Shown: positions 1 through 7,710, counted from the stretch's first letter. The stretch: DNA of 17,268 nt from JAFARE01 sp035566535 (GCA_035566535.1 DATMRA010000154.1:1-17268); one strand, 5' to 3'. The notes: a model not told the origin generated them from the sequence alone. Program-made: numbers and translations.

Positions 1-1116
1 GTGCACCCAGTTGTTGACGGTGCCGCCGCCGCCCAACCCGCCGAAACCGAGCACGACGTTGAGCACGATGACGATCAGCGCGTAGTTGCGAACGCCGCGG
101 GCTACGCCGACCGGAACGTTGCGTCCTTGTACCACGCCGAGCATGAGCAGAAGGCCCACCAGTCCCGAGATGCCGCCGGAGGCGCCGAGCGATGGCGAAA
201 TCGGCGCCAAGCCCACCGCGCCGGCGACGACCCAGATGATGTTTCCCACTATCGCGGTGAACAGAAACGCGCCGGCGAGCGCGAGACGTCCATAGAGCTG
301 CTCGACAAGCCGGCCTATCCACAGCATCGCGAGTCCGTTGAAGATGATGTGCAGGTACGACATCGGGTCGTGCAGGAACGCGCTGCTGACATACCGCCAC
401 ACGTCGGTGCGGAGCGGGGGACCGTTGTACCCGACACCGATGAGCGTGAATGCCGGGTCGGCCTTCTCGATGATGTACGCGACCACGAATAGGGCGATGA
501 ACCCGTACGTGACCACGGGTCGCATGACCATCGCGCGGCGCACCGGCGCGACGTAGCCACCCGCGACGGTCTGCCGCTCCGCGAGATCAACCGCCGCAAG
601 AGTCGGCACGTCCGCCCCGTCGCGAACCGCGCGAGCCTTTGCTTTCAATTCGCCGATTGATGGCACTCCCTGCGGAATGGGAAGAACGACTTCGGCGTCA
701 CCGCGCTCGGCGTCGACCCAGGCGGCGCCGATGCGGACCACATCGCCGGGGGACGTCGCTGCAGCCAGCGCGCCGGCGAGCGGACGGAGCGCGACCAGGA
801 GGATGTCGCACGCCTGCGCCCCCTGCAGTTGCAAACGCTGGTGCCCCCACCGCCGGGCGGCCTCGCAGCGCGCAGCCAGGTCACGGCCGGCGTCAGCAGG
901 ATCCGGTGGCGGTTCGTAGAAGCCGACGAACGCCGCCCGCGGGCCGGTCCACGCGGCGGTGGCGAGTTCGTATTCACCCAGCCCGGCCAGCCGGGAGTCC
1001 CGGCTGTCCACGAGACGCAGCCGATAGCGCGTGACCAGGTCGTACGCCACGGCGAGCGCAATCGGGGCTGGCCCTGGCGGCAGCCCCGCGCCGGCGGGCG
1101 AGGCCGCATCCGTCAC
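1..1116 (-). CDS. Rhomboid-family intramembrane serine protease, C-terminus cut by window edge
   Basis: A rhomboid protease cleaves transmembrane helices of membrane proteins inside the bilayer. I translated this minus frame by hand, because it has no stop in the window. The first ~175 residues are soluble and match no domain I know. Hydrophobic helices start near residue 187. The membrane part shows HIIFNG (rhomboid TM2 His/Asn pattern), GASGGISG with the predicted nucleophile Ser at residue 313, and ends in NNWVH, whose His (residue 372, bases 1-3) fits the catalytic dyad His. The last helices lie outside the window. The GTG start at 1114-1116 directly follows an in-frame TAG; there is no Shine-Dalgarno sequence, but TAGACT lies 6 bases upstream. 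It begins 40 bases after the PBP gene on the same strand. Family is confident; substrate is unknown. Confidence 0.9.
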   Translation of the reverse strand, partial: MTDAASPAGAGLPPGPAPIALAVAYDLVTRYRLRLVDSRDSRLAGLGEYELATAAWTGPRAAFVGFYEPPPDPADAGRDLAARCEAARRWGHQRLQLQGAQACDILLVALRPLAGALAAATSPGDVVRIGAAWVDAERGDAEVVLPIPQGVPSIGELKAKARAVRDGADVPTLAAVDLAERQTVAGGYVAPVRRAMVMRPVVTYGFIALFVVAYIIEKADPAFTLIGVGYNGPPLRTDVWRYVSSAFLHDPMSYLHIIFNGLAMLWIGRLVEQLYGRLALAGAFLFTAIVGNIIWVVAGAVGLAPISPSLGASGGISGLVGLLLMLGVVQGRNVPVGVARGVRNYALIVIVLNVVLGFGGLGGGGTVNNWVH

Positions 1117-1122
1117 GCGGCC

Positions 1123-1128
1123 AGTCTA
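1123..1128 (-). promoter_or_regulatory. -10-like box TAGACT for leaderless rhomboid transcript
   Basis: TAGACT on the minus strand lies 6 bases before the GTG start, placing transcription start about at the start codon. It includes the in-frame TAG stop just upstream. No clear -35 element is visible. It is one of seven similarly placed boxes in the window. Confidence 0.4.
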
Positions 1129-1156
1129 CCCAGGAGCACTCGCGCTCCAGGCGCGG

Positions 1157-3655
1157 CTATCCAGGGGGAGGCGTCGGATGGATGCCGTGGCCGCCGTTGC
1201 CGTTGCCGTTGCCATTGCCCTGTCCGTTGCCCTGTCCGTCGCCTGGTGTCGGTGTCGGCGACGGGGGCACGTACCAGGGCGGCGGGCTGTCGCCGGTGAA
1301 CTGACACGGATTCGCCGGGTCGGGGGCGGGGCCCCAGTAGTAGCAGCCACCCAGTTGCTGGGACTGCGTGGTGGGCAGGAAGAAGTCGGCGTTGTCGGTG
1401 GTCCCGCTGGCCACCACGTCCGCGGGCCGGGTGTACCAGGTGGCCTTGGTGCCCGCAAGCGCGGCGGCCATGAAGTCATGCCAGATGGGCGCGGCTCCCG
1501 TGATACCTGACGACACACCGTTCAGCGTTCCGCAGGCAGCACCCTTCGGCGCGCCCTTGCATGACGGATACGGGTTGCCCACCCAGACTGCGGTGAGCAG
1601 GTCCGGTGTCCAGCCGACAGTGAGGTTGTCGACGAAATTGTCGCCGGTGCCGGTCTTGGCACTCACGCGACGGTCCTTGAGGGTCAGCAGTCCGTGTGCG
1701 CCGAACTCCGCTGCCCTGTTGGTGTCGTTGCTCGTGATCTCGTTCATGATGTACGCCACGTTCTCGGGGACGACGCGGCGAGCCGTGGCGTTGGGGTCGT
1801 AGTCGAACACGGCGTGACCGTCGCCCATGTCGATGATCTTGCTGACCGGTGTTGCGTCGTGGTGCACACCGAGGTTCGAGATCATCGATGCGCCGTCAGC
1901 GAGCTCGAGCACCGAGACGCCGTGATGGAGGCCGCCGAGTGTTGCCGCGTACTGCGATGCGTCGGGGCGGTTGTCCGGCGAGCTGAGGGAGTTGAGCCCG
2001 GCGGCGATCTCGAGGTTGGTGATGTACGGAATCCCGGTGGCGACCTCGACCTTCACCGCGGGCACGTTGAACGAGTTGCCCAGACACGTCTTGAGCAGAC
2101 ACGTCCCATGCCAGCGACGGTCATAGTCGAACGGCGCATAGATGACACCGTTGGGCTGTTTGAACTTGGTCGGCGCATCGAGAATCGGCGTCGTCATGGT
2201 GAACTTGCCTGATGCGATCGCAGCCGTATACGTCCAGAGCTTGATGGTCGATCCCGGGGTCACGAGGCTGGTGGCGAGGTTCGTGTCGCCCAGGTTGTGA
2301 TTCGCGGGATTGCCGCTGCCCACCATGGCCAGCACAGCGCCGGTACGCGGATCCATCGTCACCAACGCCGCACTGTGCATGTTGTAGCGGTTGCCGTTGG
2401 CGTCGATCTGCGTCTGCACAGTCTTCTCGGCCAGCGTCTGCTTGGCGGCATCGAGCGTGGTGTAGATGCGCCAGCCGCCGGGCTTCAAGTACGCGTCGCC
2501 GAAGTGGCTGGTGAGCCAGCCTTCGAGATACCCGAGAAAGTCAGGCGCCACCACGGGCTCAGATTCCTGCCAGGAATGGAACGTCAGCGGTTCAGCAAAC
2601 GCTGCTCGCGCCTGGGTGTCGGTAATGTCACCGTTGGCGACCATCGAGCGCAGAACGTCATGCTGGCGCGCCTTCGCCTGAGGATTGACTGTCGTCGTCG
2701 CATCGTGGTCCAGGGGGTTGTAGTACGAGGGTGATTGCGGAAGGCCCGCGAGCATCGACGACTGCGCCAGGTCAAGCTTGCTCGCGTCTGTATGGAAGTA
2801 CAGTTCGGCGGCGGTCTGGATGCCCTGCGCGTGGTTTCCGTAGAAGATGCGGTTGAGGTACATCTCGAGGATCTGGTCTTTCGTGAAGTTGGACCCGATC
2901 TCGTTGCCCAGCACGATCTCTTTGATCTTGTAGTCCAGGCTGCGCGGCGCTGTAGAGCCCAGGAAGCTGATCTTCGCCAGTTGCTCGGTGATGGTCGATG
3001 CTCCGGCGGTGCTGCCGTGTGTCAGGTCGTTGACACCGACACTGATCAACCGTGGCAGGTCCCACGAACCTTCGGAATAGAAGTGCCGATCCTCCACGTC
3101 GATCGTCGCCAGCTTCACCCAGCGGGATATGGCGCCCAGGGCGGCATGGTCGTGCCGGATTCCGGAGTCATGGAAGACATGGATGAGTGACCCCGACGAG
3201 TCGTAGACGTACGAGTCGAGGTTCGGCTCGTCGGCCGCGACCGCGGCCACGTCAGGCAGCTGGCTTTTGAAGATGTTGTAGCCAGCGAACGCCACGCCCG
3301 CGCCGGTCGCCATCAGCCCCAACAGAACGAGCAAGGTGATCACGGTCACGCGCATGACCCGTGACTTGCGCGGCAGCATCCGGTTGCGGCGATACAGGCT
3401 TGCTCTGCGCCGCCGCTGCTGGGGCCCGCCGTTGCCGTTTGCATGGCCGTTGGTGGCGCCGTTCCGGGCAGGGGTCCCGTTGCGACGGGCCGTGCCGTTG
3501 CCACCGGGGCGGAAGCCACGGAAGTTCAGCCCGCCGAGCCGTCCACCCGGCGTGGGACTGCCGTTCCCGTTCGTCTTGACGGAGGGCGTGCCCGGACGCG
3601 CCTGCTGAAGCCTGGCGCGGCGGCGCCGGGACGGTGGGTCGAAGCCGGAACTCAC
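1157..3655 (-). CDS. Class A penicillin-binding protein (glycosyltransferase GT51 plus transpeptidase)
   Basis: Bifunctional peptidoglycan synthase that polymerises lipid II and cross-links stem peptides outside the membrane. 832 residues. Residues 1-100 are a cytoplasmic, disordered Arg/Gly/Asn-rich tail, followed by one membrane helix (about 101-127). The GT51 domain shows VEDRHFY with catalytic Glu188 and GASTITEQLAK (218-228). The transpeptidase has the Ser469-xx-Lys472 motif (PGSTIK), SFN (528-530) and KTGTG (667-671). The C-terminus ends in a Pro-rich and Gly/Asn repeat tail after about residue 780. GTG start at 3653-3655 with an AAAAGAG stretch about 5 bases upstream; Met93 or Met101 would remove only the disordered tail. 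Length and domain order are normal for PBP1A-type enzymes. The rhomboid gene follows 40 bases downstream and may be cotranscribed. Confidence 0.96.
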   Translation of the reverse strand: MSSGFDPPSRRRRARLQQARPGTPSVKTNGNGSPTPGGRLGGLNFRGFRPGGNGTARRNGTPARNGATNGHANGNGGPQQRRRRASLYRRNRMLPRKSRVMRVTVITLLVLLGLMATGAGVAFAGYNIFKSQLPDVAAVAADEPNLDSYVYDSSGSLIHVFHDSGIRHDHAALGAISRWVKLATIDVEDRHFYSEGSWDLPRLISVGVNDLTHGSTAGASTITEQLAKISFLGSTAPRSLDYKIKEIVLGNEIGSNFTKDQILEMYLNRIFYGNHAQGIQTAAELYFHTDASKLDLAQSSMLAGLPQSPSYYNPLDHDATTTVNPQAKARQHDVLRSMVANGDITDTQARAAFAEPLTFHSWQESEPVVAPDFLGYLEGWLTSHFGDAYLKPGGWRIYTTLDAAKQTLAEKTVQTQIDANGNRYNMHSAALVTMDPRTGAVLAMVGSGNPANHNLGDTNLATSLVTPGSTIKLWTYTAAIASGKFTMTTPILDAPTKFKQPNGVIYAPFDYDRRWHGTCLLKTCLGNSFNVPAVKVEVATGIPYITNLEIAAGLNSLSSPDNRPDASQYAATLGGLHHGVSVLELADGASMISNLGVHHDATPVSKIIDMGDGHAVFDYDPNATARRVVPENVAYIMNEITSNDTNRAAEFGAHGLLTLKDRRVSAKTGTGDNFVDNLTVGWTPDLLTAVWVGNPYPSCKGAPKGAACGTLNGVSSGITGAAPIWHDFMAAALAGTKATWYTRPADVVASGTTDNADFFLPTTQSQQLGGCYYWGPAPDPANPCQFTGDSPPPWYVPPSPTPTPGDGQGNGQGNGNGNGNGGHGIHPTPPPG
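1195..1242 (-). repeat. Hexamer tandem repeat encoding Gly/Asn tail of the PBP
   Basis: Eight consecutive 6-base units, mostly cgttgc with variants cattgc, cctgtc and cgtcgc on the plus strand. They encode the Gly-Asn/Gly-Gln dipeptide repeats at the PBP C-terminus. Being a coding microsatellite, its unit number may vary between strains. Confidence 0.75.
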
Positions 3656-3726
3656 TTAACTCTTTTCAGGATCAACCGGACGCTCGGGCGGGTCCTCCTT
3701 GGTGGAACGCTCGCCCGGGCACCCGG

Positions 3727-3879
3727 TTACATCGGCCTGAATACCACGGCGAGGATGAACAGGACCGCGAAGACCGCGAGGATGGCCCCCCCGACCGCGA
3801 CGAGACCGAGGCCCTCCTCGATCCAAAATGGGCCGATACGCCGCCGGCGAGCCTCACCCTCGTCCAGCGGCACCGTCAT
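3727..3879 (-). CDS. Small single-pass membrane protein, 50 residues
   Basis: I do not recognise a named family. The predicted product has an acidic/basic N-terminus (MTVPLDEGEARRRRIGPF), then one hydrophobic helix (about residues 24-47) and stops right after it, so it should be a tiny bitopic protein with its basic N-terminus in the cytoplasm. Codon third positions are mostly G or C as in its neighbours. ATG at 3877-3879 is preferred because TAACGT lies 7 bases upstream, as for other leaderless starts here; an in-frame ATG at 3898-3900 would add seven residues. It lies 71 bases upstream of the PBP gene on the same strand, so it may be cotranscribed and act at the envelope; that role is inference only. 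Confidence 0.6.
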   Translation of the reverse strand: MTVPLDEGEARRRRIGPFWIEEGLGLVAVGGAILAVFAVLFILAVVFRPM

Positions 3880-3886
3880 AGCGGAC

Positions 3887-3892
3887 ACGTTA
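3887..3892 (-). promoter_or_regulatory. -10-like box TAACGT for small membrane protein
   Basis: Minus-strand TAACGT lies 7 bases before the ATG at 3879. No SD sequence precedes that ATG. The same hexamer is used 9 bases before the HIT gene start. No convincing -35 element. Confidence 0.4.
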
Positions 3893-4003
3893 CCAGCCAT
3901 GCGCAGAAGTGCCTGCGGGAACTGGGCGGCAGTTTCGCCGGGGAGTGGGCACAGTCGATGCTGGGGCGCCTCAGCTCAATGTCCGATACACCGGTACCGA
4001 AAG

Positions 4004-4047
4004 GGGAGTTGGCGGAGGTGGAGAGAGGACGTCCCGGAGCCGCACTG
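4004..4047. repeat. Half copy of the inverted-repeat element
   Basis: Bases 4018-4047 match 4074-4103 over 30 positions with two mismatches (core ggacgtcccggagccgca). The match extends weakly leftward through a gggag start like that of the full element. It looks like the left half of the element that follows. A shorter similar start (gggagtgggcacag) is at 3941-3954. Confidence 0.7.
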
Positions 4048-4060
4048 ACCCCTCCGGCCC

Positions 4061-4182
4061 GGGAGTGGACACGGTGGAGCGAGGACGTCCCGGAGCCGCA
4101 GTGGTCCCTGCGGCGAGGGCCGAGCCGCGACGACGCCGAAGGCGTCTCGACGGCGTGCCTCGCTCCCCCGGGTGCCACTCCC
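4061..4182. repeat. Palindromic (REP/MITE-like) element with two internal hairpins
   Basis: The ends are gggagtgg (4061-4068) and its reverse complement ccactccc (4175-4182). The arms continue imperfectly inward, each reading roughly gggagtgg..ac..ggagcgagg from its own end. Inside are hairpin 4095-4114 (gccgcag/ctgcggc, 6-base loop) and hairpin 4132-4146 (gacgcc-gaa-ggcgtc). No coding signal. The structure resembles non-autonomous palindromic repeats; genome-wide copy number is unknown from this window. Confidence 0.65.
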
Positions 4183-4256
4183 CAGTGGAACGGATGTATG
4201 ACAAACCGGCCACCGCGCGTTGGCGCCCCGATCACGCAGGTGACAATCGCCCGCTG

Positions 4257-5570
4257 ATGGCAGTGGCCGCCGCGCCCCCCGTTCCTTTCGTTGCGCCCAT
4301 AGCGTTGCCGCCGGCTCCGCGCACTATCGAGGAGACCGGGCTGCCGTTCAGTTTCGTCTGCGATCTGCTGCTCAAGGTCCTCTATTTCAACGGCAGCATG
4401 CTCGGACGCGACATCGCGCTGCACACGTGCTTGCCGTTTGCATTCATCGAGACTACGTTGCGCTTTCTGGCCGACGAGGGTTACTGCTCATCCACGGGCG
4501 TGAACACGGCCACGCTCGAGCCGGGCGAGCCAATCAACGCGGGCATGCAGCACGCCATCTCGAGCGCCGGACGGCAGCGCGCGCGCGAGCTGCTCGACAT
4601 CAATCAATACGCTGGGCCGGCGCCCATTCCCGTCAGTGACTACAGCGCGCTGGCCGAGCGCCAGTCCCAGGTCGAAGGCCAGGTGAACCGCGCGCGCCTG
4701 CACGACGCCTTCAGCCAACTGGTGCTGTCGGAAGAGGTGCTGGACCACCTCGGTCCGGCCTTGAGCGCGCGCCAGGCCGTGTTTCTCCACGGCCCGCCTG
4801 GCAACGGCAAGACGACGATCGCCGAAGCGACGGCGTCGCTGCTCGGACCGCCGGTGTTCATCCCGCGTGCGTTGTATGCGCACGGCGAGGTGATCCGCTT
4901 CTACGACCCCATCCATCACGTGCCCATCGACCGTGACCTGCCACCGCACGACAGACGTTGGCAGTTGACACACCGTCCCGCCGTGAAGGTGGGTGGAGAG
5001 CTGACGCCGCGGATGCTCGAGCTCGGCTTCGACCCGGTGCTCGGCTTCTACGAAGCGTCGTTGCAGCTGAAGGCCAACGGCGGCCTCTTCCTCATCGACG
5101 ACTTCGGACGGCAGCAGAACATGTCGCCACGCGACCTGCTGAACCGGCTCATCGTGCCGCTCGAAAAGAAGATTGACTACCTGAACATCGCACGGGCGGG
5201 AAGCAGCATCCCGGTGCCATTCACGTGCCTTGTGATGCTCTCCACCAACCTCCGTCCGCAGAACCTGATGGACGAGGCGTTTCTACGCCGTGTGCACTTC
5301 AAAGTGCACGTGCCGGACCCGACGCCGGATGAGTATCGCGAGATCTGGCGCCGCGCCTGCGTTGACAGCGGCCTGCGCATGGACGAGGGGCTGATCGACA
5401 ACCTGCTCAAGACCCACTACGCGGCGAAGGACCGGCCGCTGCACGGCTCACACCCGCGCGACCTGCTCAGCCACATGATTCACGCGGCGAGATACCTGGG
5501 GCGTCCGGAGGAGTTCTCCGCCGACCTGTTGGAGCTCGCGTGCCAGACGTATTTCGTCGACCTGGACTGA
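4257..5570 (+). CDS. AAA+ ATPase with N-terminal winged-helix-like region, function unknown
   Basis: 437-residue cytoplasmic ATPase with no signal peptide or membrane segment. After a Pro/Ala-rich start comes a helical region (about 24-80) that looks like a winged-helix fold, then the AAA+ core: Walker A GPPGNGKT (179-186), Walker B LFLIDD (277-282), sensor-1 STN (329-331) and DEAFLRR with candidate Arg finger/sensor Args 344-345. FYEASLQLKANGG and HPRDLL are also typical of a widespread bacterial AAA+ family whose members I recall only as uncharacterised. ATG 4257 is chosen because the conserved N-terminus begins there; ATG 4194 in frame is possible. No SD is clear; GACAAT (4242-4247), a 4/6 match to TATAAT, lies 9 bases upstream. 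It stands alone, so neighbours give no hint of its target. Confidence 0.85.
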   Translation: MAVAAAPPVPFVAPIALPPAPRTIEETGLPFSFVCDLLLKVLYFNGSMLGRDIALHTCLPFAFIETTLRFLADEGYCSSTGVNTATLEPGEPINAGMQHAISSAGRQRARELLDINQYAGPAPIPVSDYSALAERQSQVEGQVNRARLHDAFSQLVLSEEVLDHLGPALSARQAVFLHGPPGNGKTTIAEATASLLGPPVFIPRALYAHGEVIRFYDPIHHVPIDRDLPPHDRRWQLTHRPAVKVGGELTPRMLELGFDPVLGFYEASLQLKANGGLFLIDDFGRQQNMSPRDLLNRLIVPLEKKIDYLNIARAGSSIPVPFTCLVMLSTNLRPQNLMDEAFLRRVHFKVHVPDPTPDEYREIWRRACVDSGLRMDEGLIDNLLKTHYAAKDRPLHGSHPRDLLSHMIHAARYLGRPEEFSADLLELACQTYFVDLD

Positions 5571-5625
5571 TTCCCCAAGTCCGGCGGTCGATCCGGGCGC
5601 CCGTCCGCAGCATGCCAGCGCTGCG

Positions 5626-5631
5626 TATGAT
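5626..5631 (+). promoter_or_regulatory. Candidate -10 box TATGAT of the ABC importer operon
   Basis: TATGAT lies 65 bases before the ATG at 5697 in the 126-base gap after the ATPase. It would give a leader of roughly 60 bases ending in a good SD. No clear -35 hexamer at 16-18 bases upstream, so this is tentative. Confidence 0.35.
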
Positions 5632-5696
5632 CGGCCCCTGCAAGGCTGCAAGAACTGAGTTTCGGCCGTTTCAGAGATCAGAAGAGGGCGTTGGAC

Positions 5697-6707
5697 ATGG
5701 TTCGTACCGTCAACCGTGCCGGCCGCCGCGCCGGGATCGCGCTGGCACTGCCGGCCGTCGTACTGGCCGCCTGCGGGGGCAGTTCCACCCCCGCGTCGTC
5801 GTCGGCCTCCGTGTCCGTCTCGGCTCAGGCGAACATCGTGAGCGAGGTGCCCTCCTCGATCAAGGGGTCGCCGGTGCAGTTTGCCGTCGACGCCACCTAT
5901 GCGCCCAATGAATACATCGACCCGCAGACCGGGGAGATCAAGGGCTGGGACGTCGACCTGGCCAACGCCGTCTGCAAGACGATGGGCCTTGTGTGCACGG
6001 CTAACAACGTCACCTTCGATGACATCATCGCCCAGCTGAAGGCATCCACTCCCAGCGAGGTCGCCGGCGGTGACAAGCCGCGCTACCAGTTCAGCATCTC
6101 GAGCTGGACGCCCACCGCAAAACGGGAAATGAGCGGCATCGACTTCATCAGCTATGCCTCGGTCGGCGAGGGCTGGGTGGCGAAAGCCGGTGGGCTGAAG
6201 ATCTCCACGGCGGCGGACCTCTGCGGCCACAAGGTTGCAGTCGAGTCGGGAACGACGGAGGAATCTGACGCCTGGGGATACATGGGCATGATGGTTGGTG
6301 GTGGGGCCATCTCCGGCGATACGAATCACTGCACGTCGGCCATGACCGTGGACAGCTATGCGACCCAGACGCAGGCTGACCAGGCCCTGGAGTCGGGACG
6401 TGACGACATAGGTTTCCTCGACGTGCCCGTGGCTCAGTACGAGGTCAAGGTGTCGGGTGGCAAGCTCGCAGCGGGCTCGCTGACCGCGGGCGGTCAGCCG
6501 TGCCTGGTCAACCCATACGGCATCGCCGTCGTCGCGGGCGCGCCGCTCGAGCAGGCGATCACCGACGCCGTCAAGTACCTCATCACCAGCGGCGCGTACG
6601 GTCAGATCCTGTCGACCTGGAACGTGCAGGGTGTCGCCATCCCGGCTTCGCAGGTCACGCTCAACGACAACAACAGCGTCGGCCAGCCGTGCGTGCCGGC
6701 GTACTGA
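5697..6707 (+). CDS. Amino acid ABC transporter substrate-binding lipoprotein (SBP family 3)
   Basis: Captures a polar amino acid outside the membrane and hands it to the permease encoded next. 336 residues. Signal peptide with Arg-rich n-region and lipobox LAAC, Cys26 being the lipidation site, followed by a Ser-rich linker. From about residue 60 the fold is that of family 3 binding proteins: FAVDATYAPNEYID, GWDVDLANAVCK, FDDIIAQLK and VESGTTEE all match the usual positions. The SD GAAGAGGG (5681-5688) sits 8 bases before ATG 5697, which decides the start over TTG 5691. First gene of a three-gene operon; a hairpin separates it from the permease. Substrate is uncertain (Glu/Gln/Arg type by family). 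Members with extra inserted segments like the STPSEVAGGDKPRY loop are common. Confidence 0.92.
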   Translation: MVRTVNRAGRRAGIALALPAVVLAACGGSSTPASSSASVSVSAQANIVSEVPSSIKGSPVQFAVDATYAPNEYIDPQTGEIKGWDVDLANAVCKTMGLVCTANNVTFDDIIAQLKASTPSEVAGGDKPRYQFSISSWTPTAKREMSGIDFISYASVGEGWVAKAGGLKISTAADLCGHKVAVESGTTEESDAWGYMGMMVGGGAISGDTNHCTSAMTVDSYATQTQADQALESGRDDIGFLDVPVAQYEVKVSGGKLAAGSLTAGGQPCLVNPYGIAVVAGAPLEQAITDAVKYLITSGAYGQILSTWNVQGVAIPASQVTLNDNNSVGQPCVPAY

Positions 6708-6709
6708 GT

Positions 6710-6738
6710 CCGCGGTTCCTGGGGCAGAACCTGAGCGG
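6710..6738 (+). promoter_or_regulatory. Intercistronic hairpin between binding protein and permease genes
   Basis: CCGC+GGTTC (6710-6718) pairs with GAACC (6727-6731) and GCGG (6735-6738), a 9-bp stem with a 3-base bulge and an 8-base loop. It starts three bases after the binding protein stop codon. There is no T-run, so it is more likely a partial terminator or RNase barrier that favours expression of the binding protein over the permease. Confidence 0.6.
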
Positions 6739-6752
6739 CTGAGCGTTCGGAT

Positions 6753-7703
6753 GTGAGCCAGGCCACAGAGGCGGTCAAGGCTGTACCGCTGCGGCATCCG
6801 TGGCGGTGGGTCTCGGGCGTGATCGTGCTGGCGATCACCGGTGGGATCGTCTACACGATCGTGACGGCGCCCAGCCTGAACTGGAACGTGGTCTGGGCCT
6901 ATCTCTTTCAAGACCTCATCTTCAAGGGGGTCCTGCTCACGCTTGAGCTCACTGCCATCGCCATGGCAATCGGTGTCGGCCTTGGAGTCGTGCTTGCTGT
7001 GATGCGCTTGTCTCCCAACCCGGTGGTCAGCTCGGTGAGCTGGTTCTACATATGGTTCTTTCGTGGGACCCCGGTATTGGTCCAGATCTTCTTCTGGTAC
7101 AACCTCAACGCGGTACTGCCCCACATAGGGATCGGCATTCCCTTCACCCATATCGGTCTGCAGGCCAGTACAAACACCTTGATCAGCCCGCTGTTGGCGG
7201 TGATCCTGGGTCTCGGCCTCAACGAGGCGGCGTATATGGCCGAGATCGTGCGAGCAGGCATCATCTCGGTGGAACACGGCCAGACCGAAGCAGCGCAGGC
7301 GCTCGGCATGCGCCGGCTGCTGGTGATGCGGCGCATCGTCCTGCCGCAGGCCATGCGGGTGATCATTCCGCCAACCGGAAACGAGACCATCTCCATGCTC
7401 AAGACATCGTCGCTGGCCTTCATCGCCGCCGTACCCGAGCTTTTCACCCGGTCGGAGCAGATCGCCAGCGCAAACTTCGACATCATTGAGCTTCTCTTTG
7501 TCGCGAGCGCCTGGTACCTCGCGATGACGTCGATCCTCACGCTCGGTCAGTACTACGTGGAGCGGTACTACGCGCGCGGTTCCCAGCGCGAGCTGCCACC
7601 CACGCCGCTGCAGAGGTTTCGCCGCGTGTTGTTCACCTTCCATGCGCAGCCGCCCGTCCCGCTGGAGGCGGAAGCGCCGCTTTCGATTCAGCGGCGTGGG
7701 TAG
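6753..7703 (+). CDS. Amino acid ABC transporter permease (HisM/GlnP type)
   Basis: Inner-membrane channel subunit, probably forming a homodimer because only one permease gene is present. 316 residues with about six hydrophobic segments, the first near 19-38. FKGVLLTLELTAIAM and FFRGTPVLVQ are the usual starts of the polar amino acid permease domain. The EAA coupling loop is EAAQALGMRRLLVMRRIVLP (residues 179-198) with the conserved Glu, Gly and Leu-Pro. A charged Pro-rich cytoplasmic tail of about 40 residues follows the last helix. GTG start at 6753; an overlapping ATG at 6751 is followed at once by TGA and cannot be used. SD is weak. The ATPase gene begins 7 bases after its stop. Confidence 0.94.
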   Translation: MSQATEAVKAVPLRHPWRWVSGVIVLAITGGIVYTIVTAPSLNWNVVWAYLFQDLIFKGVLLTLELTAIAMAIGVGLGVVLAVMRLSPNPVVSSVSWFYIWFFRGTPVLVQIFFWYNLNAVLPHIGIGIPFTHIGLQASTNTLISPLLAVILGLGLNEAAYMAEIVRAGIISVEHGQTEAAQALGMRRLLVMRRIVLPQAMRVIIPPTGNETISMLKTSSLAFIAAVPELFTRSEQIASANFDIIELLFVASAWYLAMTSILTLGQYYVERYYARGSQRELPPTPLQRFRRVLFTFHAQPPVPLEAEAPLSIQRRG

Positions 7704-7710
7704 CGACGTC

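Larger units (their letters stand above)
3880..4256. other. Gene-free region between divergent genes, rich in inverted repeats
   Basis: About 380 bases between the small membrane protein (minus) and the AAA+ ATPase (plus). Open frames cross it, but their translations are Arg/Pro/Gly-rich and follow the repeat structure, so I do not call a gene. It holds one full inverted-repeat element, one half copy and a possible shorter remnant, listed separately. It must also contain both promoters. Confidence 0.6.

Noticed and set aside
1126..1518. Plus- and minus-strand short frames around the PBP C-terminus
   Set aside because: They follow the Gly/Asn codon repeat in other frames and have no start signals or conserved content.
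4004..4182. CRISPR array
   Set aside because: Only two direct copies at 56-base offset, with inverted structure and no regular spacers; fits a palindromic element instead.
3909..4256. In-frame 116-codon upstream extension of the AAA+ ATPase
   Set aside because: It would translate the palindromic repeat element into Arg/Pro-rich sequence; the family N-terminus begins near ATG 4257.
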